50,754 nucleotides of DNA from assembly GCF_030530945.1 (NCBI RefSeq), contig NZ_JAUMTZ010000003.1, forward strand, positions 215,451 to 266,204. The letters are read 5' to 3'. Shown here in pieces: positions 24,576 through 33,797 of the stretch. The notes under the pieces were generated by a model. The model made no database searches. It was given only the letters and a program-made list of their open reading frames with translations, and was not told the DNA's origin. Each line of letters opens with the position of its first letter. Within the stretch, counting starts at the first letter, position 1. A program made the position numbers and the translations under genes. The DNA is from Kocuria sp. GTDB taxonomy: Bacteria; Actinomycetota; Actinomycetes; Actinomycetales; Micrococcaceae.

Positions 24576-25418
24576 CTAGGGCAGCGGGTGCACGGGCCAG
24601 GTCCCGTCCACCACGGCGGCGGGGTCCTTGCGCCGGAAGTACTCCTGCAGCGAGGCGGCCTGCTCGACGGCCCAGCGGATCTGCAGCTCGTGGAGGGCGG
24701 CCGCGGGCTGCCGCAGCTCGGCGAAGCGCTCGGCCATGGTGCTCGCGAGCCGCTCCGTGGCCAGGGCGTCCGCGGCGGAGGTGTGGGCGGCGTCGAGCAC
24801 CACGCCGTACTCCTCGCACAGCGCCCCCAGGGTCCGCTTGCCGCGGCGGTAGCGGTGCACCTGCTTGTTGAGCACGAACGGGTCCAGGACCGGGTGCGGC
24901 CGCGGGACGGGCAGGCCGTGGCGCTCGCACTCGCGCGTGAGCACCGTGAGGTCGTAGGCGGCGTTGAAGGCCAGCACGGGGGTCCCCCTGTCCCAGAACC
25001 CCGCCAGCAGCTGTGCCAGCTCGGCGGTGACCTCTGCGACCGGCCGGCCCTCGGCGCGGGCGCGCTCGGTGCTCACGCCGTGCACCGCGGCGGCCTCGGC
25101 GGGGATCTCCACCCCCGGGTCCGCGAGCCACTCCCACTGCTGAAGAACCTCCCCGGCGGGGGAGACGAGCACGGCCGAGGCGGTGACGATGCGCGCCTGC
25201 TGCGGGTCGCGGCCCGTGGTCTCCAGGTCGAAGCTCACCCGCGGGCTGGAGGTCCACGAGCTGGCCTCCGTCCCGGACAGGGTCTCGGGTGGTCCCTCGA
25301 ACAGCGCGGGCTGCTCGGTCCCGGCACTCGGCGTGGCGGTCCGTGGGGGTGCCGCGGGCGGGGCGGGGGCGTCGAAGAGGGCGGGCTGGGCGTCGTCGGG
25401 GTGTTGCGGGGAAGACAT
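24576..25418 (-). CDS. DEDDh 3'-5' exonuclease (DNA polymerase III epsilon-like)
   Basis: 280 residues. After a 55-residue Pro/Ala-rich leader with two similar Q-P-A-L-F motifs, the exonuclease domain shows Exo I F-D-L-E-T-T-G, H-G-V-S, Exo II N-A-A-Y-D and Exo III with the general base His in A-H-T-S-A-A-D-A. The Q-P-A-L-F repeats look like clamp-binding peptides (QxxLF), which fits a proofreading or repair nuclease working with the beta sliding clamp; that reading is inference. It is divergent from adnA. Confidence 0.88.
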   Translation of the reverse strand: MSSPQHPDDAQPALFDAPAPPAAPPRTATPSAGTEQPALFEGPPETLSGTEASSWTSSPRVSFDLETTGRDPQQARIVTASAVLVSPAGEVLQQWEWLADPGVEIPAEAAAVHGVSTERARAEGRPVAEVTAELAQLLAGFWDRGTPVLAFNAAYDLTVLTRECERHGLPVPRPHPVLDPFVLNKQVHRYRRGKRTLGALCEEYGVVLDAAHTSAADALATERLASTMAERFAELRQPAAALHELQIRWAVEQAASLQEYFRRKDPAAVVDGTWPVHPLP

Positions 25419-25424
25419 GGTCCC

Positions 25425-25430
25425 ACGCTA
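25425..25430 (-). promoter_or_regulatory. -10 element of the exonuclease gene, leaderless type
   Basis: TAGCGT on the minus strand, 6 bases before the ATG at 25418, with no Shine-Dalgarno sequence. Confidence 0.5.
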
Positions 25431-25483
25431 CCGGCCACGCGGGGACCCTTGTGCGTGTCGGAGGGCCGTGGTGGGATGCGGTC

Positions 25484-28400
25484 ATGCCGAAGCAGCGAGA
25501 GGTCACGTGGCGCGTCCTGCCGCCCCGCGGGTCCCAGACCGATCTGGTGGGCGCAGAACTGGACCCGGACCAGCGCACCGTGGTGGAGCTCGCCCCCGGG
25601 CACGGGCCCGTCCTGGTGCTGGGAGCCCCGGGAACCGGGCGCAGCACGGTGGTCGTGGAGGGGGTTGCGCGGCGGATCGCCGAGGGCGCGGACCCCCAGC
25701 GGATCCTGGTGCTCACGCCCTCCCGGGAGTCCGCCGCCACGCTGCGGGACCTCGTGAGCCGTCGCAGCGCGGCCACCATCAGCACGCCGCTCGTGCGCGC
25801 GTGGCAGGCCTACGCGTTCGACGTCCTGCGCCGGGCCCAGGCGGAGGGCCTGCTGCCGGGCGTGTCCTCGCCGCCCGTGCTGCTGTCCGGGCCCGAGCAG
25901 GACGCCTTCCTCGCGGACATGATGCGCGGCCACGCCCAGGGCCAGGGCAGTGCCGTGGTGTGGCCCGCGGACCTGGACCAGGCCCTCGGCACCCGGGGCT
26001 TCCGCGGACAGCTGCGGGAGCTGTTCGACCGCATGAACGAGTACCGGCTGGAGCCGGAGCAGCTCGCCGCGTGGGCCGAGCACCTGGGCCACCCCGAGTG
26101 GCGCCCCGCCGCGGTGTTCCGCCGTGAGTACCAGCAGATCCGGGCGCTGCGCATGCCCAACGCCTTCGACCCCTCCGAGCTCGTGGACCGCGCGGCCCGG
26201 GTCCTGGAGGAGAACCCCGACTTCCTCGCCCGCGAGCACCAGCGACTGGACGTGGTCATGGTGGACGACCTCCAGGAGGCCACCCCCTCCGCCCACCGGC
26301 TCATGGGTGTCCTCACCCGCGGTCGGGACGCCGTGTTCACCGCGAACCCGGACACCACCGTGCAGGGCTTCCGCGGTGCCCGGCCGGACCTGCTGCGCAC
26401 CCTGGGGGACCGGGTGGGAACCCCCGCCCGGCCCGTGCAGCGGCTGCACCTGCGCACGAGTCACCGCATGCCGCAGGACGTGAACGCGGCCTGGCAGCGG
26501 GTGGCCCGGGCCATTCCCGTGGTGGCCGGAGCCCGCGCGGACCGCGCCCCCGAGGTCCTCCACTCCGATGACCAGGACGTCGCGGCGGCCACCGAGACCG
26601 CCACTGGCGCGGGGGCACCTGCTGGGGAGCCTGCGCCCGGTGCCGCGCCGGCACAGGAGCCAGCGGCCACGGAGGTGCCCGGGGCCACGTGCGGCGGATC
26701 CGTGCGGGTGGCCCTGTTCGAGTCGCCCACGGCGCAGGCCCGGTGGTGCGCGGACCACTTCCTGCGCCTGCACGTCCTGCGGGGTGTGCCGTACCGGGAG
26801 ATGGCGGTGGTCGTGCGCAGCGGCTCGCAGCTCTCCGCGCTCACCCGTCAGCTGACCTCCCTGGGCGTCCCCACCACCACCTCCGCCGCGGAGACCCCCC
26901 TGCGGGACGAGCCCGCGGTGATCCCCCTGCTCGACGCGCTCCGGCTGCTCCTCGCGGCCGAGCAGCCCGCGGGGGAGAACCCGCCAGGGGAGGAGTTCAC
27001 CGCCCACGACGCCCCGGCGGACGAGAGCGCTCCGACGCACCACGGCGCCCCCGACGGGAAGGCGGGGGCGGCACCCGGGGACGACGCGGCCTCGGCCGCG
27101 GACCCCGCGCAGGACGCCGGAACGCTGCGCACCATGCTCACGGCGAAGACCGCGGTGTCCCTGCTGACGTCGCGGATCGGGGGCGCGTCCCCCATGGAGG
27201 TGCGCCGGATCCGGCAGCGCCTGCGCGGCTGGGAGCTGCGCACGGGCGGCGGACGCACCAGCGACGACCTGCTGGTGCAGGCCCTGTCGGACGGCGTGCT
27301 GCTGGAACTCGCCGAGGTCCGTTCCGATGCCGCCGCGCGCGTCGCGGACATGCTCCAGGCGGGTCAGGAGGCGCTGGACGAGCCTGGTGCCACTGCGGAG
27401 TCCGTCCTCTGGGCGCTGTGGGAGGCCTCCGCTGTGGGGCCGCGCTGGCGGCGCCGGGCTCTGGCGGGTGGCGCCGAGTCCGTGCGGGCGGACCGTGACC
27501 TGGACGCCGTGGTGGGGCTGTTCGAGGCCGCCGAACGCTTCGTGGACCAGGTTCCCGGAGCCACCGCGCGGGCGTTCATGGAGTACATGGACCACCAGGA
27601 GCTTCCCATGGACACCCTCGCGGCCCGGGCGCCCGCTGAGGACAACGTGGCCGTCATGACCCCCGCGGGTGCCGCCGGGCGCGAGTGGGCGCACGTGGTC
27701 GTGGCGGGCGTGCAGCAGGGGGTGTGGCCCAACACCGCGCTGCGCGGCCAGCTGCTCGGCACCGACGTGCTCACCGACGCCCTGGACCACGGCGAGGACG
27801 CGGCCACGCGGCTGGGCGCCGTGGACCGGCTGCGACAGGTCCGCTTCGACGAGCTGCGCCAGTTCGCCACGGCCGTCTCCCGTGCGCGGGAGGGGCTCAC
27901 GGTCACGGCGGTGGCCACGCAGGACGAGCAGCCCTCCGAGTTCGTGGACCTCGTCGCGCAGGGCCGCGGTGCGGACCCCGGGATCGAGCCCGAGACGCTG
28001 GCCGCCCCCGAGCCGCTGACCCTCCGTCAGCTCACCGGCACCCTGCGGCGCACCCTCAACGACCACGGGGCACCCGCTCGCGAGCGGGAGGCGGCGGCCC
28101 GGCTGCTGCACGACTTCGCCGCACTGCCCGATCCCGTTCCGGGCGCCGACCCGCTGCAGTGGTGGGGCCTGGCCCCCCTAAGCACGGAGGAGCCCCTCTA
28201 CGGCCCGGAGGACCTCGTGCGGGTGTCCCCGTCCAAGATCGAGACCGTCCACCGCTCGCCCCTCGACTGGTTCGTGGCGGAGGCGCGTGCCACCGAGGTC
28301 ACCGATCTCAGCCGGAGCCTGGGGACCCTGGTGCACGACATAGCCGAGCACATGCCGGACGCGGGCCCCGTGGAACTGATCGCGGAGCTGCGGCGTCGTT

Positions 28401-29074
28401 GGCCCTCCCTGGGGATGCCCCGGGGCTGGACGGGGGAGCAGGAGCTCGAGCGCGCCGAGAAGATGCTGCGGAAGTTCGCCCAGTACACCCGGGAGATGCG
28501 CTCCGAGCACGGCCGCGAGCTCGTGGCCGTGGAGGGCGGCTTCCAGGTGCTCGTGCGCGGGGCCGCGCGGGACGCGCTGCTCACCGGGCGCGTGGACCGG
28601 CTGGAGGTGGACGCCCACGGCCGCCACGTGGTGGTGGACCTCAAGACGGGCAAGCACAAGCCCGCCGCCAAGGACCTCCCGGATCACCCGCAGCTCGCCG
28701 CCTACCAGGTTGCCCTCCAGGCGGGGGCGGGGGAGGCCATGCAGCGCAGCGCGGGTGGCGAGGACCTGCACGCCACCGGGCGTCCCGAGCGCATCGAGCT
28801 CCCGGAGGGCACCGTCCTGACCCAGCCCGGCGGCGCGCTCCTGGTGCAGCTCGGAGACGCAGCCGCGAAACCCGGGGTCCAGCAGCAGGAGCCGCTGGAC
28901 GAGGACCAGCTGTGGGCCCGGGACCTCATCACGCAGGCCGCGCTGCTCATGGCGGGTTCCCGCTTCGAGGCGCGCCACACCGCGCAGCAGGACAACGGCG
29001 GGCACGGCCTCTCCTGCGCGGTGCCGTGGGTGTGCCCGCTGTGTGCCCAGGGAAGACAGGTGACGGAGAAATGA
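25484..29074 (+). CDS. adnA: AdnA-like subunit of the AdnAB helicase-nuclease
   Basis: 1196 residues, somewhat longer than mycobacterial AdnA. An N-terminal UvrD-like motor is followed by a RecB-type nuclease domain (about 945-1070) with V-H-D-I-A-E, G-R-V-D-R-L-E and V-V-V-D-L-K-T-G-K. AdnAB resects double-strand breaks in place of RecBCD. The motor looks impaired: Walker A reads G-A-P-G-T-G-R-S-T with Arg53 instead of Lys, and motif II is V-D-D-L-Q-E. Residues 370-430 and 500-560 hold Ala/Pro/Gly-rich insertions. C-x6-C-x2-C near 1176-1187 may be what remains of a metal site. The ATG at 25484 has no ribosome-binding site; TGGGAT ends six bases before it. Confidence 0.88.
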   Translation: MPKQREVTWRVLPPRGSQTDLVGAELDPDQRTVVELAPGHGPVLVLGAPGTGRSTVVVEGVARRIAEGADPQRILVLTPSRESAATLRDLVSRRSAATISTPLVRAWQAYAFDVLRRAQAEGLLPGVSSPPVLLSGPEQDAFLADMMRGHAQGQGSAVVWPADLDQALGTRGFRGQLRELFDRMNEYRLEPEQLAAWAEHLGHPEWRPAAVFRREYQQIRALRMPNAFDPSELVDRAARVLEENPDFLAREHQRLDVVMVDDLQEATPSAHRLMGVLTRGRDAVFTANPDTTVQGFRGARPDLLRTLGDRVGTPARPVQRLHLRTSHRMPQDVNAAWQRVARAIPVVAGARADRAPEVLHSDDQDVAAATETATGAGAPAGEPAPGAAPAQEPAATEVPGATCGGSVRVALFESPTAQARWCADHFLRLHVLRGVPYREMAVVVRSGSQLSALTRQLTSLGVPTTTSAAETPLRDEPAVIPLLDALRLLLAAEQPAGENPPGEEFTAHDAPADESAPTHHGAPDGKAGAAPGDDAASAADPAQDAGTLRTMLTAKTAVSLLTSRIGGASPMEVRRIRQRLRGWELRTGGGRTSDDLLVQALSDGVLLELAEVRSDAAARVADMLQAGQEALDEPGATAESVLWALWEASAVGPRWRRRALAGGAESVRADRDLDAVVGLFEAAERFVDQVPGATARAFMEYMDHQELPMDTLAARAPAEDNVAVMTPAGAAGREWAHVVVAGVQQGVWPNTALRGQLLGTDVLTDALDHGEDAATRLGAVDRLRQVRFDELRQFATAVSRAREGLTVTAVATQDEQPSEFVDLVAQGRGADPGIEPETLAAPEPLTLRQLTGTLRRTLNDHGAPAREREAAARLLHDFAALPDPVPGADPLQWWGLAPLSTEEPLYGPEDLVRVSPSKIETVHRSPLDWFVAEARATEVTDLSRSLGTLVHDIAEHMPDAGPVELIAELRRRWPSLGMPRGWTGEQELERAEKMLRKFAQYTREMRSEHGRELVAVEGGFQVLVRGAARDALLTGRVDRLEVDAHGRHVVVDLKTGKHKPAAKDLPDHPQLAAYQVALQAGAGEAMQRSAGGEDLHATGRPERIELPEGTVLTQPGGALLVQLGDAAAKPGVQQQEPLDEDQLWARDLITQAALLMAGSRFEARHTAQQDNGGHGLSCAVPWVCPLCAQGRQVTEK

Positions 29075-32000
29075 CCACGAAGGACCACACACGGGAGCCC
29101 ATCAGGTACTCCCCCCACGACATCGCCGAGGCGCTCGGGGACTTCCCTCCCACGGAGCAGCAGGCCGCGGTGATCTCCTCCCCGCTGACACCACGACTCG
29201 TCGTGGCCGGCGCCGGGTCCGGGAAGACCACCACCATGTCCGACCGCGTGGCATGGCTGGTGGCCAACGGCCTGGTGCGTCCCGAGGAGATCCTGGGTGT
29301 CACCTTCACCCGCAAGGCCGCCGGCGAGCTCTCCCAGCGGATCGCCCAGAAGCTCAGGCTGCTGCGCCGGGCCGGGCTCATCGACGAGCCCTCGGAGGAG
29401 GACGCCCCGGAGGCGGTGCAGGAACCCACGGTCAGCACCTACCACTCCTACGCGAACTCGCTCGTGCGCGGCTACGGGCTGCGCCTGGGCATCGAGTCCG
29501 ACACCGTCCTTCTCGGACAGGCCCAGACCTGGCAGCTGGCCGGTGAGCTGGTGCGCGCGTGGGACGGGCCCCTGCCGGGCGCCGTCCCCGCCGCCGACAC
29601 CCTGGTGAAGGGGCTCATCACCCTCTCCTCGGAGGCGTCCGAGCACCTGGTGGACACCCGCCGCATCCGCGAGTTCACCGCCGAGTTCCGACGCCGGCTG
29701 CAGGACGCGCCACCGGACGGCCGGAAGCGGACCCCGGGCGGGGACGTGACGAAGGCGCTGGCCCGGATGGAGCAGACCGAGGTGCTGGCGCAGCTCGTGG
29801 AGCGCTTCCACGCCGTGAAGCGCCAGGAGTCGGCCCTGGACTACGGCGACCTCCTGGCGCTCGCGGCCCGGATCGTGCAGGTGGACCCGCACGCCCGGGC
29901 CACCGAGCGCGAACGCTTCAGGGTGGTGCTGCTGGACGAGTTCCAGGACACCTCCCACGCCCAGCTGGCCCTGTTCTCCGGTCTCTTCGGGGACGGGCAC
30001 TGCGTGATGGCCGTGGGGGATCCGCAGCAGTCCATCTACGGGTTCCGGGGAGCGTCCTCGGGCCAGCTGTTCAGCTTCGTGCACAACTTCCCGCGCCGCA
30101 CCCCGGACGGCGGGGCGGCCCCGGCGGAGACGAGCTTCCTCACCACGGCGTGGCGCAACAGCCTCTCGGTGCTGGAAGCCGCCAACACGGTGGCCGCTCC
30201 GCTGCGCACGCCCCCGTCCTGGGACGGGCCCACGGGAGGCCTGGAGGTCCCGCCCCTGGACTCCGCGCCGCACGCGGAGCGGGGCCGCGTGCGCGTGAGC
30301 CGCTACGCCACCGACACGGACGAGGCGCAGGCCGTGGCGCGGCTGATACACGACGTGCGCAGGGCCCACGAGGGACAGCTGCCCGAGGAGATGCCGACCA
30401 TGGCGGTGCTGTGCCGGCGCCGTGCGCAGTTCGAGCCCCTGAGGCTGGAGCTCGACGCCCTGGACGTGCCCTACGAGGTGGTGGGCCTGGGTGGCCTGCT
30501 GCACACGCCCGAGGTCTGCGACGTGGTGGCCATGCTCCACGTCCTCACGGATCCGGGCCGCTCGGACGCCCTCGCGCGGCTGCTCACGGGTGCCCGGTGG
30601 CGGCTGGGCCCGCGGGACCTCGCCGCCCTCGGCGACTGGGCCGCGGAGCTGGAGCGGCGGCACGAGCGCGCCGCACGCGGGGAGCAGGCGGAGGCCCCGC
30701 AGGACGAGCAGGTCTCCGGGCAGGACGGTCAGGCCACCACCGCGTCGCAGGAGGATGCAGAGCCGGAGACCGTGGTGATGGCCGATCTCGTGGACCGCTC
30801 CAGCCTGATCGAGGCCGTGGAGACCCTGCCGCGGGATGGCTGGACGTCCTCGCGGGGCCGCAGCGTCACCCCCGAGGGGATGCGACGGCTGCGCGCGCTG
30901 CTGGAGGAGATCAGGGGGCTGCGCCAGGTGCTCGGGGACGAGCTCACCACCGTGGTGCACGAGGTGGAGACCGCACTGGGACTGGACATCGAGCTCGCGT
31001 CGCTGCCCGGGGAGGACCCCGCGCACGCTCGCCGCAACCTGGACGCCTTCGTCGACCAGGCCGTGCAGTTCACCGCCACCACGCGCACCCACGACGTCCC
31101 TGCGTTCCTGGCGTGGCTCGACGCCGCGGCCCGGGAGGAGAACGGGCTGGACCTGCCGCCGTCGCACACGCGCCGTGACGCCGTGCAGCTGCTCACCGTG
31201 CACGCGTCCAAGGGCCTGGAGTGGGACCACGTGTACGTGCCCGGGCTCAACCAGGGTGATTTCCCGTCCAGCAGCCGCTCCGAGTGGTGCCGGGACGCCG
31301 CCAAGCTGCCCTGGCCGCTGCGCGGGGACGCCGCCCAGCTGCCGCAGTGGAACGTGCGGGTGGACAACGTGCGGGAGATCGCCGAGTCGTACGAGGAGTT
31401 CTCCGAGGCCGCGGCCGAGCACGACCTCCGGGAGGAGCGCCGCCTCGCGTACGTCGCCTTCACCCGCGCCAAGACCCTCCTGGAACTCTCGGGGACCGCG
31501 TTCCGGGGCACGGTGGTCAAGCCCAAGGCGGCCTCTCCGTTCCTGGAGGAGGCACGGGCCATGGCGGAGGAGGGGACCCGCGGGTTCGAGACCGGACCGT
31601 GGGCGGACCCGCAGGAGGGGGAGACCAACCCCCAGCGGGACACCGTGGTCAGCGCCGAGTGGCCCTACGACCCCCTGGAGGGTCCCCGGATCACCCGTGT
31701 CACGAGGGACGCCGAGGACCACGTGAGCGAGACGCTCCTCCCGCCCGTGCACGAGGGCCGCCGTGAGCGCATGGTGGCCACCGCCCGGGCCGTCCGCGAC
31801 CGCGGTCTCGAGGGCACCCGGGAGCTCACGGACCAGGAGCTCGCGAGCGGGGAGTCCGGTGCCGTGGTCACCCGGTGGCGCCGTGAGGCGGAGCTGCTCC
31901 TCGCCCAGCGGGATGCTTCCGAGCAGCGCCGCGCCGTGCACATGCCCTCGCACGTCTCGGCCTCGGCGCTCGTGGCCATGGACACGGACCCGGACGCGTT

Positions 32001-32610
32001 CATCACGGACCTCCGCCGGCCCATGCCCCGCAGGCCCGGCTCCGCGGCGCGGGCGGGAACCGCGTTCCACTCCTGGGTGGAGGACTACTTCCAGGACTCG
32101 GCCATCCTGGACCTCAACGAGATCCCGGGCGCCGACGACCACGTGGACGAGGAGCTGGACCTGCCGCGCCTCACGGAGACCTTCCGCAGCGGCCCGTGGG
32201 CGGACAGCCAGCCGTATGCCGTGGAGCTGCCCGTGGAGACACCGGTGGGCTCCCTCACGGTGCGCGGTCGCATCGACGCCGTGTTCCGCACCGACCACGG
32301 GTGGGAGCTCGTGGACTGGAAGACCGGTCGGGTGCCGCACGGGAGGGACCTGCGTCAGAAGGCCGGGCAGCTGGCCCTCTACCGGTTGGCGTTCGCGCGG
32401 CTGCGGCAGGTCCCCGTGGAGCAGGTCTCCGCGGCGTTCTACTACGTCGCGGCGAACCAGGTGGTGCGCCCGCACGACCTCGCGGACGAGACGGAGCTGG
32501 AGCGGATCGTGGCGCGGCTCTACGCCCGGGGCGCGGCGGCGTCGGGGTCCGGCGCTACCCCGGAGTCCGGTGCGGCTCCGGCGGCGGGGGGCGTCGTCCC
32601 GGAGTCCTGA
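29071..32610 (+). CDS. adnB: AdnB-like subunit of the AdnAB helicase-nuclease
   Basis: 1179 residues. Intact UvrD-type motor: P-T-E-Q-Q (Q motif), G-A-G-S-G-K-T-T at 46-53, L-L-D-E-F-Q-D-T motif II near 290, G-D-P-Q-Q-S-I-Y-G-F-R motif III, V-H-A-S-K-G-L-E-W motif V and Y-V-A-F-T-R-A-K motif VI. A RecB-like nuclease follows with G-T-A-F-H near 996 and E-L-V-D-W-K-T-G near 1080. In mycobacteria AdnB is the main motor of the pair, in keeping with its intact sites here. It is coupled to adnA by ATGA. Its last 30 codons overlap the opposite-strand phosphotransferase gene by 91 bases. Confidence 0.92.
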   Translation: MTTKDHTREPIRYSPHDIAEALGDFPPTEQQAAVISSPLTPRLVVAGAGSGKTTTMSDRVAWLVANGLVRPEEILGVTFTRKAAGELSQRIAQKLRLLRRAGLIDEPSEEDAPEAVQEPTVSTYHSYANSLVRGYGLRLGIESDTVLLGQAQTWQLAGELVRAWDGPLPGAVPAADTLVKGLITLSSEASEHLVDTRRIREFTAEFRRRLQDAPPDGRKRTPGGDVTKALARMEQTEVLAQLVERFHAVKRQESALDYGDLLALAARIVQVDPHARATERERFRVVLLDEFQDTSHAQLALFSGLFGDGHCVMAVGDPQQSIYGFRGASSGQLFSFVHNFPRRTPDGGAAPAETSFLTTAWRNSLSVLEAANTVAAPLRTPPSWDGPTGGLEVPPLDSAPHAERGRVRVSRYATDTDEAQAVARLIHDVRRAHEGQLPEEMPTMAVLCRRRAQFEPLRLELDALDVPYEVVGLGGLLHTPEVCDVVAMLHVLTDPGRSDALARLLTGARWRLGPRDLAALGDWAAELERRHERAARGEQAEAPQDEQVSGQDGQATTASQEDAEPETVVMADLVDRSSLIEAVETLPRDGWTSSRGRSVTPEGMRRLRALLEEIRGLRQVLGDELTTVVHEVETALGLDIELASLPGEDPAHARRNLDAFVDQAVQFTATTRTHDVPAFLAWLDAAAREENGLDLPPSHTRRDAVQLLTVHASKGLEWDHVYVPGLNQGDFPSSSRSEWCRDAAKLPWPLRGDAAQLPQWNVRVDNVREIAESYEEFSEAAAEHDLREERRLAYVAFTRAKTLLELSGTAFRGTVVKPKAASPFLEEARAMAEEGTRGFETGPWADPQEGETNPQRDTVVSAEWPYDPLEGPRITRVTRDAEDHVSETLLPPVHEGRRERMVATARAVRDRGLEGTRELTDQELASGESGAVVTRWRREAELLLAQRDASEQRRAVHMPSHVSASALVAMDTDPDAFITDLRRPMPRRPGSAARAGTAFHSWVEDYFQDSAILDLNEIPGADDHVDEELDLPRLTETFRSGPWADSQPYAVELPVETPVGSLTVRGRIDAVFRTDHGWELVDWKTGRVPHGRDLRQKAGQLALYRLAFARLRQVPVEQVSAAFYYVAANQVVRPHDLADETELERIVARLYARGAAASGSGATPESGAAPAAGGVVPES

Positions 32611-33713
32611 CCCGCGTTCCGCGCGGCGGCGCCCCGCACGGCCGTGGAACCAGTCGGCGTGGAGCGGGAACCGGGGTCCTCGGCGGCGTCGGGCGGGCAC
32701 TCGGCCCCGGCGGCGCGCCGCGCTCCGGGAACACCGGGGGAGGGCGAGGCGCTGGCCCGCACGTCCTGCGCCAGGGTGGTGAGCATCCGCTCGGCGTTGT
32801 CCACCATGGACGGGATGCCGCGGTCCACACCTCGCACGAGCCACTCCGCGAGGGCGAACTCGGCCTTCAGGTGCGCCCGGCGCAGCAGGTGGCGGTCGGG
32901 GGCCTGCACGGCGGCCAGGGAGTAGGTCTCGATCACGGTGTCCGCGAAGACGGGGTCGCTCATGCCCACCAGCCAGGTGAAGTCCTCGGCGGGGTCGCCC
33001 ACGTGCAGGTCGCTCCACCCGGTGAAGGAGACGAGCGTCCCGTGGTCCACCGTGATGTTGTCCTCGTGGAGGTCGCCGTGGACCACCCGGGTGGAGAACT
33101 GCCACAGCGTGACGTCCTCCATGGCCTCCTCCCAGCGGCGCAGCAGCTCACCGGGGATCCGCCCGGTGGCGGCGGCGCGGTCGAGGTCGTGCAGCATGCG
33201 CCTGCGGCACTCCTCCGCGCCGTAGGCGGGCAGGTCCGCATCCATCACCAGCGCCCGCGGCAGCGAGTGCAGCGCCCCGAGGGCGCGGCCCAGCTGGACG
33301 GCCAGCGGGGCGCGGGGTGCGGCACTGGGGGACGGCGCGTGCCGGGGCGGCTCGGGATCCGTGTTCTGCCGCTGCAGCTCCGCGAGGCTGAGGGTCTGTC
33401 CGGGCAGGTGCGAGTAGACGAACGTGCGCACCCCGCCGCGCGCCACGGAACCGGCCACGGTGGGCAGGTGGAAGGGCAAATGGGAGCGCACCGAGGGTGT
33501 GAAGGCCTGGAGCACCAGGTGCTCGGTCTCCAGGCGCATGCTCGCCTCGGTGCTCAGGGGGCTGCGCACGCGCCACCGCTTCCCGGCGGCGTCCTGGACC
33601 ACGCAGGAACGGAAGTCCGCGACGTCGTCGGGAGAAGGACCGGTGGCGACGGGCGCCAGCCCGGGGACGGCGGCGGCGGCCACGGCGGCCAGCAGTTCGG
33701 GGGTCGTTCTCAC
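32520..33713 (-). CDS. APH-fold phosphotransferase-like protein
   Basis: 397 residues from the GTG at 33711-33713, chosen because TAGGGT lies seven bases upstream. The aminoglycoside-phosphotransferase fold is shown by V-V-H-G-D-L-H-E-D-N at 210-219 and the G-D-P-A-E-D-F that follows the metal loop. Where active kinases have Asp in an I-D-F/W motif, this protein has S-F-T-G-W-S (Thr231-Gly232), so phosphotransfer may be impaired or use another residue. About 75 C-terminal residues are Pro/Ala/Gly-rich and disordered. Relatives are often annotated as macrolide 2'-phosphotransferase, but resistance should not be assumed. It overlaps adnB tail to tail. Confidence 0.75.
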   Translation of the reverse strand: MRTTPELLAAVAAAAVPGLAPVATGPSPDDVADFRSCVVQDAAGKRWRVRSPLSTEASMRLETEHLVLQAFTPSVRSHLPFHLPTVAGSVARGGVRTFVYSHLPGQTLSLAELQRQNTDPEPPRHAPSPSAAPRAPLAVQLGRALGALHSLPRALVMDADLPAYGAEECRRRMLHDLDRAAATGRIPGELLRRWEEAMEDVTLWQFSTRVVHGDLHEDNITVDHGTLVSFTGWSDLHVGDPAEDFTWLVGMSDPVFADTVIETYSLAAVQAPDRHLLRRAHLKAEFALAEWLVRGVDRGIPSMVDNAERMLTTLAQDVRASASPSPGVPGARRAAGAECPPDAAEDPGSRSTPTGSTAVRGAAARNAGQDSGTTPPAAGAAPDSGVAPDPDAAAPRA

Positions 33714-33720
33714 GGACTCC

Positions 33721-33726
33721 ACCCTA
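33721..33726 (-). promoter_or_regulatory. -10 element of the APH-fold gene, leaderless type
   Basis: TAGGGT on the minus strand, seven bases before the GTG at 33713. It faces away from the nudC promoter across an 84-base divergent gap. Confidence 0.5.
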
Positions 33727-33785
33727 CCGGCGCACCCTCCGTGCGGGCTGTGCACAGGGCCGTGAGGGGTGTCCGGGGGCCGGTC

Positions 33786-33791
33786 TACAGT
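33786..33791 (+). promoter_or_regulatory. -10 element of nudC, leaderless type
   Basis: TACAGT followed by six bases and the GTG at 33798. No Shine-Dalgarno sequence is present. It probably drives nudC and uvrD2 together. Confidence 0.55.
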
Positions 33792-33797
33792 GGGCGG

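Noticed and set aside
27685..29070. Upstream extension of the adnB frame
   Set aside because: It overlaps the nuclease part of adnA in another frame and is Arg/Gly/Ala-rich without motifs. The ATG at 29071 has a ribosome-binding site and the ATGA overlap.
28702..33105. A 1467-codon minus-strand open frame opposite adnB
   Set aside because: Its composition is that of a GC-rich shadow (Gly/Arg/His/Val repeats, no motif), and adnB on the plus strand has all helicase and nuclease motifs.
32520..33713. Macrolide resistance gene
   Set aside because: Only the APH fold is supported. The metal-binding Asp motif is changed and the setting is DNA repair, so a resistance call is not justified.
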